A stretch of 11,721 nucleotides of DNA from an uncultured Burkholderiales Genera incertae sedis bacterium (lineage in GTDB: Bacteria > Pseudomonadota > Gammaproteobacteria > Burkholderiales > Eutrophovitaceae). Position 1 is the stretch's first letter. Each line of letters begins with the position of its first letter. The stretch covers positions 1 to 11,721 of the forward strand of contig CAJQMS010000025.1 in NCBI GenBank assembly GCA_905479505.1, written 5' to 3'. Positions 7,566-11,721 of the stretch are shown piece by piece. Made by a program: the position numbers and the translations under genes. The notes below the pieces were generated by a model. That model saw nothing but the letters and a program-made list of their open reading frames with translations. It was not told where the DNA came from and searched no databases.

Positions 7566-8262
7566 AACCTTGAACAGGTTAAGTTTCGTACTGATGGTAG
7601 TGTCGTCGCTATACATCTTTTACGCTTGCTTCAAGGTCGCAATTAATTCAGAAGTTTTTAAGGTCAAGACTATTAATTTTATCGGTGATATCAATCACGT
7701 GACCCGCGAGCAATTCAGCGCAGTGGTGCTTAGCAATTTCAAAGGAGGTTTTTTTGATTTGAACTTAGATCATGCAAAGAATGCTTTGGAGGATTTGTCG
7801 TGGGTTAAAAGTGTGCGTATAAAGCGAAATTGGCCGAATGCTGTCGATATAACAGTCCTAGAGAGGCATGAATTAGCGCGTTGGAATGATGGCGGGCTTA
7901 TAGATGCATCAGGCGAACTGTTTAACGGTGCTGCAGATAAAAAGTTGCCAGTGCTTGAAGGTCCAGTTAACCAACACGCTGAAATGGTTGCGGTATATTT
8001 GCGACTCATGAAAATCCTAGAGCCCTTTAAGGTGAGTGTTGATCGGTTAAGATTATCTAGACAGCAATCTTGGTATGGTCATCTTTCAAGTGGATTGGAG
8101 GTCGCGATGGGAGAACAGAATATTGAATCACGTCTTGAAAGGTTTATGAGATTTTTGCCTGATGCAGAGTCTCGGTTTAAATCATCCATTAAATATGTCG
8201 ATCTGAGATATACCAATGGCTTTTCTGTGAGTTCATCAGTCAACGGCGGGGACGGATCTTAG
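7549..8262 (+). CDS. ftsQ: FtsQ, division protein (POTRA domain)
   Basis: FtsQ is a bitopic inner-membrane protein that links early divisome proteins to FtsB/FtsL and, through them, FtsW and FtsI. At 237 residues it is shorter than the 276-residue E. coli protein but typical of betaproteobacterial forms as I know them. It has a short cytoplasmic N-terminus starting Met-Trp, one membrane segment (about 11-32), a periplasmic POTRA domain (about 37-106; KVKTINFIGDINHVT, GGFFDLNLD, WVKSVRIKRNWPN) and the FtsQ beta domain after it (ARWNDGGLIDASGELF through IKYVDLRYTNGFSV). Sequence conservation is low outside these parts, as is usual for FtsQ, but position between ddl and ftsA makes the call firm. 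Its stop is 2 nt before the ftsA start. Confidence 0.95.
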   Translation: MWHSYRTLNRLSFVLMVVSSLYIFYACFKVAINSEVFKVKTINFIGDINHVTREQFSAVVLSNFKGGFFDLNLDHAKNALEDLSWVKSVRIKRNWPNAVDITVLERHELARWNDGGLIDASGELFNGAADKKLPVLEGPVNQHAEMVAVYLRLMKILEPFKVSVDRLRLSRQQSWYGHLSSGLEVAMGEQNIESRLERFMRFLPDAESRFKSSIKYVDLRYTNGFSVSSSVNGGDGS

Positions 8263-8264
8263 AT

Positions 8265-9533
8265 ATGAAAAACATCGATTGGTCGAAAAATGGAGCGAAG
8301 TCAAAACCTCAGTACGCGGATATTGTTGTCGCGTTAGATATCGGCACCTCTAAAATAGCGGCGGTTGTTGCCGAGATCAAGGAGGACGACCAATATGAGG
8401 TCATTGGTCTGGGGAGCTCTACCTCTCAAGGGATGAAAAAAGGCGTTGTTGTCAACATTGAGTCAACTGTTAGTGCAATCCAGAGGGCGCTTGAAGAGGC
8501 CGAGCTAATGGCGGACCAAAAAATAAAGGAAGTTTGGACAGGTATCGCGGGTAGTCATATTAAAGGGTTTAACTCACACGGTATGGTGGCAGTCCAAGGC
8601 CAAGAAGTCGTACAAGCAGATATTGATAGAGTTGTCGAAACGGCTAAGGCTATTCCGATCCCCACGGATCAACAGATTCTACATGTCCTTAATCAAGAGT
8701 TTGTTATTGACGGTCAAGAGGACGTTCGTGAGCCTTTAGCCATGTCTGGAATGCGATTAGAAGTCAAAGTGCATATAGTGACGGGAGCGGTTTCTGCGGC
8801 GCAAAATATACTTAAATGTGTACGAAGATGTGGGCTAGAGGTTGGGGAGTTGATATTGCAACCTTTAGCGTCTTCCATGGCAGTGTTATCTGATGATGAA
8901 AAAGATTTAGGTGTTTGCATCATCGATATAGGAGGCGGAACTAGCGATATTGCGATTTACACTCAAGGCGCCATCCGTCACACGGCTGTAATTCCCATCG
9001 CTGGGGACCAAATAACCAGTGACGTAGCAATGGCTTTCAGAACTCCGACCAAGGAAGCAGAGGATATTAAACGAAGACACGGATGTGCCCTGAGGGGGCT
9101 AGCGGATTCGAATGAGACCATTGATGTTCCTGGAGTCGGAGACAGACCCGCAAAAAAACTCTCTCGGCAAATGTTATCCGAGGTTATCGAGCCACGAGTC
9201 GAAGAACTTTACGCTCTAGTGTTGGCTGAAATAAAAAAAAGCGGCTTAGAGGAACTGCTCTCCTCTGGCGTCGTAATCACTGGCGGGAGTAGCGCCATGG
9301 AAGGGATGGTTGAGCTCGGGGAGGAAGTGTTGCACATGCCCGTTCGACTCGGTACACCAACTTATGCGGGGCCGCTATGTGAAGTAATCCGCAACCCTCG
9401 TTATTCGACTTCGGCGGGTCTTCTAAGTGCAGGAGTTTCACATAGGAGAAAACAAAAGGTGGATCAAATGAAAAACGGTTCAGTGAAAACAGTCGTGAGT
9501 AAGCTGAAGCGGTGGTTCGAAACAAATTTTTAA
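8265..9533 (+). CDS. ftsA: FtsA, actin-like membrane tether of FtsZ
   Basis: FtsA is an actin-fold ATPase that anchors FtsZ polymers to the membrane and recruits later division proteins. The 422 residues are close to the E. coli length (420). The actin-family ATP-binding signatures are ALDIGTSKIAAVVAE (23-37, phosphate 1), IIDIGGGTSDIA (219-230, phosphate 2) and VVITGGSSAMEGM (336-348, adenosine). The FtsA-specific 1C domain lies at about residues 95-170 (WTGIAGSHIKGFNS onward). The C-terminus SKLKRWFETNF (412-422) is the conserved amphipathic membrane-targeting helix. The protein has about ten more residues before the first beta strand than E. coli FtsA; no other in-frame start fits better. 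The ribosome binding site is weak (GGGG at 8248-8251, 13 nt away), and the start is 2 nt after the ftsQ stop, so translational coupling is likely. Confidence 0.97.
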   Translation: MKNIDWSKNGAKSKPQYADIVVALDIGTSKIAAVVAEIKEDDQYEVIGLGSSTSQGMKKGVVVNIESTVSAIQRALEEAELMADQKIKEVWTGIAGSHIKGFNSHGMVAVQGQEVVQADIDRVVETAKAIPIPTDQQILHVLNQEFVIDGQEDVREPLAMSGMRLEVKVHIVTGAVSAAQNILKCVRRCGLEVGELILQPLASSMAVLSDDEKDLGVCIIDIGGGTSDIAIYTQGAIRHTAVIPIAGDQITSDVAMAFRTPTKEAEDIKRRHGCALRGLADSNETIDVPGVGDRPAKKLSRQMLSEVIEPRVEELYALVLAEIKKSGLEELLSSGVVITGGSSAMEGMVELGEEVLHMPVRLGTPTYAGPLCEVIRNPRYSTSAGLLSAGVSHRRKQKVDQMKNGSVKTVVSKLKRWFETNF

Positions 9534-9572
9534 AAGAATATGCTGGTCTGTGAGTGAAGGAATTGGTACACT
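9519..9572 (+). promoter_or_regulatory. Putative ftsZ promoter (extended -10, UP-like tract)
   Basis: In the ftsA-ftsZ gap, TACACT (9567-9572) is a -10-like hexamer preceded by TGG, giving an extended -10 element. A weak -35 (TGGTCT, 9544-9549, 3 of 6 matches) sits 17 nt upstream. An almost pure A/T stretch at about 9521-9540 occupies the UP-element position. Initiation would fall near 9579, just before the ftsZ ribosome binding site, leaving a leader of about 20 nt. Dedicated ftsZ promoters are known in other bacteria; this one is inferred only from sequence. Confidence 0.42.
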
Positions 9573-9585
9573 TTTCAAAATTGAC

Positions 9586-9591
9586 AAGGGG
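9586..9591 (+). promoter_or_regulatory. Ribosome binding site of ftsZ
   Basis: AAGGGG ends 9 nt before the ATG at 9601, a good strength and spacing for a highly expressed gene. It lies between two copies of TTGACAA (9581-9587 and 9594-9600), overlapping the first by 2 nt. Confidence 0.75.
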
Positions 9592-9600
9592 CTTTGACAA

Positions 9601-10755
9601 ATGTTCGAGATTTTAGATAATCAATCGCAAGAAGCAGTCATTAAAGTCATCGGCGTCGGTGGCTGTGGCGGAAATGCCGTTGACCACATGATAAAAAAAG
9701 GGGTCGAGGGTGTTGAGTTTGTTTGTGCCAACACTGACGCTCAGGCGCTTGCTAGAAATAAATCCGAGCGAACAATTCAGTTAGGCGCTCAGATAACCAA
9801 GGGCCTAGGTGCGGGAGCAAATCCAGGCGTTGGCCGAGATGCAGCACTCGAAGACCGTGAGGCAATAGCAGAATTAATTGACGGGGCTGATATGGTTTTC
9901 CTTACAGCTGGTATGGGTGGCGGGACAGGAACAGGTGCAGCACCCATATTCGCTGAGGTTGCCAAAGAGTTAGGGATATTAACAGTGGCTGTGGTCACTA
10001 AACCATTTGCTTTTGAGGGAAAACGTCAAAATGTAGCGACCGAGGGTCTAGCCGAATTGACTAAAAGCGTAGATTCTTTAATTGTGATTCCAAACGAACG
10101 CTTGATGTCCGTGTTAGGCGACGATGTTTCAATGTTAGACGCATTTGAAGCGGCCAACGATGTGCTCTACGGTGCGGTGTCTGGAATAGCTGAAGTGATT
10201 AAGTGTCCGGGTTTAGTCAACGTTGATTTTGCAGACGTAAGAACCGTAATGTCCGAGATGGGAATGGCGATGATGGGGTCTCATCTAGCTTCTGGCGAAG
10301 ATCGCGCAAAGCGAGCTGCTGAAGGCGCTGTTGCTAGTCCTTTGCTCGAGGGTGTTGATTTACACGGGGCTAGAGGTGTGTTGGTGAACATTACTGCAAG
10401 TTTGAGCCTAAAAATGAAGGAGGTTCATGAAGTAATGGCAACAATCAGAAAATTTACTGCAGAGGACGCAACTATCATTGTCGGGACCGTGATTGATGAG
10501 GATCTAGATGAGGAATTTCGGGTCACTATAGTTGCTACGGGAATCGGAGGTAACTCTAATGAGGTCAAGGCCATGCCGCGTGTTGTGCGTAGAACAGGGA
10601 CAGATGACGCTGTTGCAGAGGTTATCAGGGAAGATGACGATAAAACGCCTGCGGTTGTGAGAAGAAGGGGCCGACAAGTGGTGGTTGAGGCATTAAAAAA
10701 AGACGGCGTTGAAGATTTGGATATCCCAGCGTTTTTGAGGCGATCAGCTGATTAG
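9601..10755 (+). CDS. ftsZ: FtsZ, tubulin-like division GTPase
   Basis: FtsZ polymerises with GTP into the cytokinetic Z-ring beneath the membrane. The 384 residues match the E. coli length (383). The N-terminal GTPase domain has VGGCGGNAV (19-27), NTDAQAL (44-50) and the tubulin signature GGGTGTG (106-112). The T7 synergy loop NVDFADVRTVM (from 207) carries Asp212, the E. coli catalytic residue. The C-terminal domain includes GARGVLVNITASLSL and DEEFRVTIVATGIG. A linker of about 50 residues, rich in Arg and Asp/Glu, leads to the C-terminal peptide LDIPAFLRRSAD, the docking site for FtsA and other partners. The ATG has a good ribosome binding site and follows a 67-nt gap with a putative promoter. 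Loop details mix beta- and gamma-like residues, but function is not in doubt. Confidence 0.98.
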   Translation: MFEILDNQSQEAVIKVIGVGGCGGNAVDHMIKKGVEGVEFVCANTDAQALARNKSERTIQLGAQITKGLGAGANPGVGRDAALEDREAIAELIDGADMVFLTAGMGGGTGTGAAPIFAEVAKELGILTVAVVTKPFAFEGKRQNVATEGLAELTKSVDSLIVIPNERLMSVLGDDVSMLDAFEAANDVLYGAVSGIAEVIKCPGLVNVDFADVRTVMSEMGMAMMGSHLASGEDRAKRAAEGAVASPLLEGVDLHGARGVLVNITASLSLKMKEVHEVMATIRKFTAEDATIIVGTVIDEDLDEEFRVTIVATGIGGNSNEVKAMPRVVRRTGTDDAVAEVIREDDDKTPAVVRRRGRQVVVEALKKDGVEDLDIPAFLRRSAD

Positions 10756-10774
10756 TAAACCAACCGCTTAATTT

Positions 10775-10803
10775 TTGACGTGTACATTTGTTAGCATTAC
10801 ACT
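10775..10803 (+). promoter_or_regulatory. Sigma70-type promoter upstream of lpxC
   Basis: TTGACG (10775-10780, 5 of 6 matches to the -35 consensus) and TACACT (10798-10803, 4 of 6 matches to TATAAT) are separated by exactly 17 nt in the ftsZ-lpxC gap. Initiation near 10810 would give a leader of roughly 37 nt with no evident structure. This is the clearest promoter in the window and suggests that lpxC can be transcribed apart from the division genes, as in E. coli. Confidence 0.6.
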
Positions 10804-10846
10804 ACCCTCCGAAAAATTTGATTTTAAGGACTAAACTTTACCAATC

Positions 10847-11721
10847 ATGATCAGACAGCGAACGTTAAAGAACTTGGTGAAAGCGACTGGTATAGGTCTC
10901 CATACGGGGAAGAAAGTTTTACTCACTCTTCGACCGGCTGCACCGAACACAGGTATCGTGTTTCGTCGCATTGATCTTAGCCCGGCTAAAGACATCAAGG
11001 CTGACCCTTTCTTAGTTGTGGACACTCGACTATCGTCATGCCTTGAGTTCGACGGTGCAAAAGTTCAGACCGTAGAGCACTTGATGTCTGCGTTATGTGG
11101 CCTTGGAATTGACAATGTGTATGTGGATCTGAATGCTCCAGAAGTTCCTATTATGGACGGGTCTGCATCTCCATTTGTGTTTTTAATTCAATCCGCGGGT
11201 ATCGAAGAGCAATCTGCACCGAAAAAATTTATTCGTATTAAAGAAGATATCCGTGTTGAAGATGGCGACAAATGGGTACTTTTTTCGCCCTACAATGGAT
11301 TTAAAATTGATTTCAGTATTGATTTCAAGCACCCAGCATTCGCTGAGAAAAATAGAGCGGTTTCCCTTGATTTCCAAAATACTTCCTACGTAAAAGAGGT
11401 TAGCCGAGCTAGAACCTTTGGCTTCACCCAGGATGTTGAAATGTTGCGCTCTCAGGGCCTAGCGCTTGGCGGAAGTTTTGAAAATGCTATCGTCATGGAC
11501 GAATACCGGATACTAAATGCCGACGGTTTAAGATACGACAATGAGTTCGTTAAACACAAAGCGCTCGACGCGATAGGTGATCTTTATTTGCTCGGCAAAC
11601 CCCTCGTCGGTTCCTTTTCGGCGCACAAGTCAGGCCATGAATTGAACAACAAACTACTCCGTAAATTAGTAGAAAAAAAATCAGCTTGGGAGCAGGTTGA
11701 ATTCGTCGATAAAGGTAAATT
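10847..11721 (+). CDS. lpxC: LpxC, UDP-3-O-acyl-GlcNAc deacetylase (3' partial)
   Basis: LpxC is the cytoplasmic Zn-dependent deacetylase that catalyses the committed step of lipid A synthesis. The frame is open to the window end, giving 291 codons of a protein that is 305 residues in E. coli, so only about the last 15 residues are missing. The N-terminus MIRQRTLKN and GIGLHTGKKV are canonical. Zinc ligands are His78 (in TVEHL, next to Glu77, the general base), His237 and Asp241 (in FVKHKALDAIGD); the catalytic His264 is in HKSGHELNN. Other family blocks are APEVPIMDGSASPFV (97-111), SRARTFGF (186-193) and GLALGGSF (204-211). The start is fixed by homology, although AAGGA (10826-10830) lies 16 nt upstream, too far for a normal ribosome binding site; E. 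coli LpxC is controlled mainly by proteolysis at a C-terminal tail that is not visible here. Confidence 0.97.
   Translation, partial: MIRQRTLKNLVKATGIGLHTGKKVLLTLRPAAPNTGIVFRRIDLSPAKDIKADPFLVVDTRLSSCLEFDGAKVQTVEHLMSALCGLGIDNVYVDLNAPEVPIMDGSASPFVFLIQSAGIEEQSAPKKFIRIKEDIRVEDGDKWVLFSPYNGFKIDFSIDFKHPAFAEKNRAVSLDFQNTSYVKEVSRARTFGFTQDVEMLRSQGLALGGSFENAIVMDEYRILNADGLRYDNEFVKHKALDAIGDLYLLGKPLVGSFSAHKSGHELNNKLLRKLVEKKSAWEQVEFVDKGK

Noticed and set aside
9277..9600. 107-residue minus-strand ORF opposite the ftsA end and the ftsA-ftsZ gap
   Set aside because: It is a shadow of ftsA codons with no recognisable domain or upstream signals; the composition is typical of antisense translation.
10756..10846. 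Terminator between ftsZ and lpxC
   Set aside because: I found no GC-rich stem followed by a T-tract; the short T run at 10772-10776 has no stable hairpin before it and belongs to the promoter region.
11183..11377. Minus-strand ORF opposite lpxC
   Set aside because: It lies wholly inside the conserved LpxC reading frame and has no independent support.
1..11721. A novel defence, mobile or biosynthetic system
   Set aside because: Every substantial reading frame is accounted for by a well-known cell wall, division or lipid A gene in a conserved order, and there is no unexplained space above 91 nt.

Overview
The window is a contiguous, all plus-strand piece of a bacterial division and cell wall (dcw) cluster: mraY (5'-truncated by the window edge), murD, ftsW, murG, murC, murB, ddl, ftsQ, ftsA, ftsZ and lpxC (3'-truncated). 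Every gene appears intact apart from the two cut by the window ends. I see no tRNA, rRNA, mobile element, CRISPR array, phage gene or foreign-looking insertion.

Organism: a Gram-negative proteobacterium, since lpxC (lipid A synthesis) follows ftsZ. A betaproteobacterium is the best guess. The reasons are a short type II murB between murC and ddl (E. coli has a type I murB elsewhere), a short FtsQ starting Met-Trp with the beta-like features GGFF and RNWPN, and an FtsZ that begins MFEILD and ends LDIPAFLRRSAD. The base composition looks moderate (mid-40s % GC by eye, not computed), lower than most cultured beta relatives, so a free-living or aquatic lineage is possible; this is inference.

Layout: positions 1-8262 form a tightly packed unit. 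mraY and murD are 23 nt apart. From murD to ftsQ the junctions are overlaps of 1, 4, 4, 11 and 17 nt or a 2-nt gap, which suggests one transcript with translational coupling. murG and ddl start with TTG and murC with GTG. ftsA follows ftsQ by 2 nt. The only real intergenic spaces are ftsA-ftsZ (67 nt) and ftsZ-lpxC (91 nt), and each holds a plausible sigma70-type promoter with the same -10 hexamer, TACACT. No stretch above 300 nt lacks a gene.

How the genes work together: MurB and MurC act in the cytoplasm on UDP-MurNAc formation and L-Ala addition, MurD adds D-Glu, and Ddl supplies D-Ala-D-Ala. MraY and MurG then make lipid I and lipid II at the membrane. FtsW polymerises lipid II at the septum within the machinery organised by FtsQ, FtsA and the FtsZ ring. 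LpxC commits UDP-GlcNAc derivatives to lipid A. I found no new biological system. The points worth a second look are regulatory or small scale: the two promoters, a promoter-like element straddling the ftsZ start codon, a repeated palindrome in murC, and the run of non-ATG starts.
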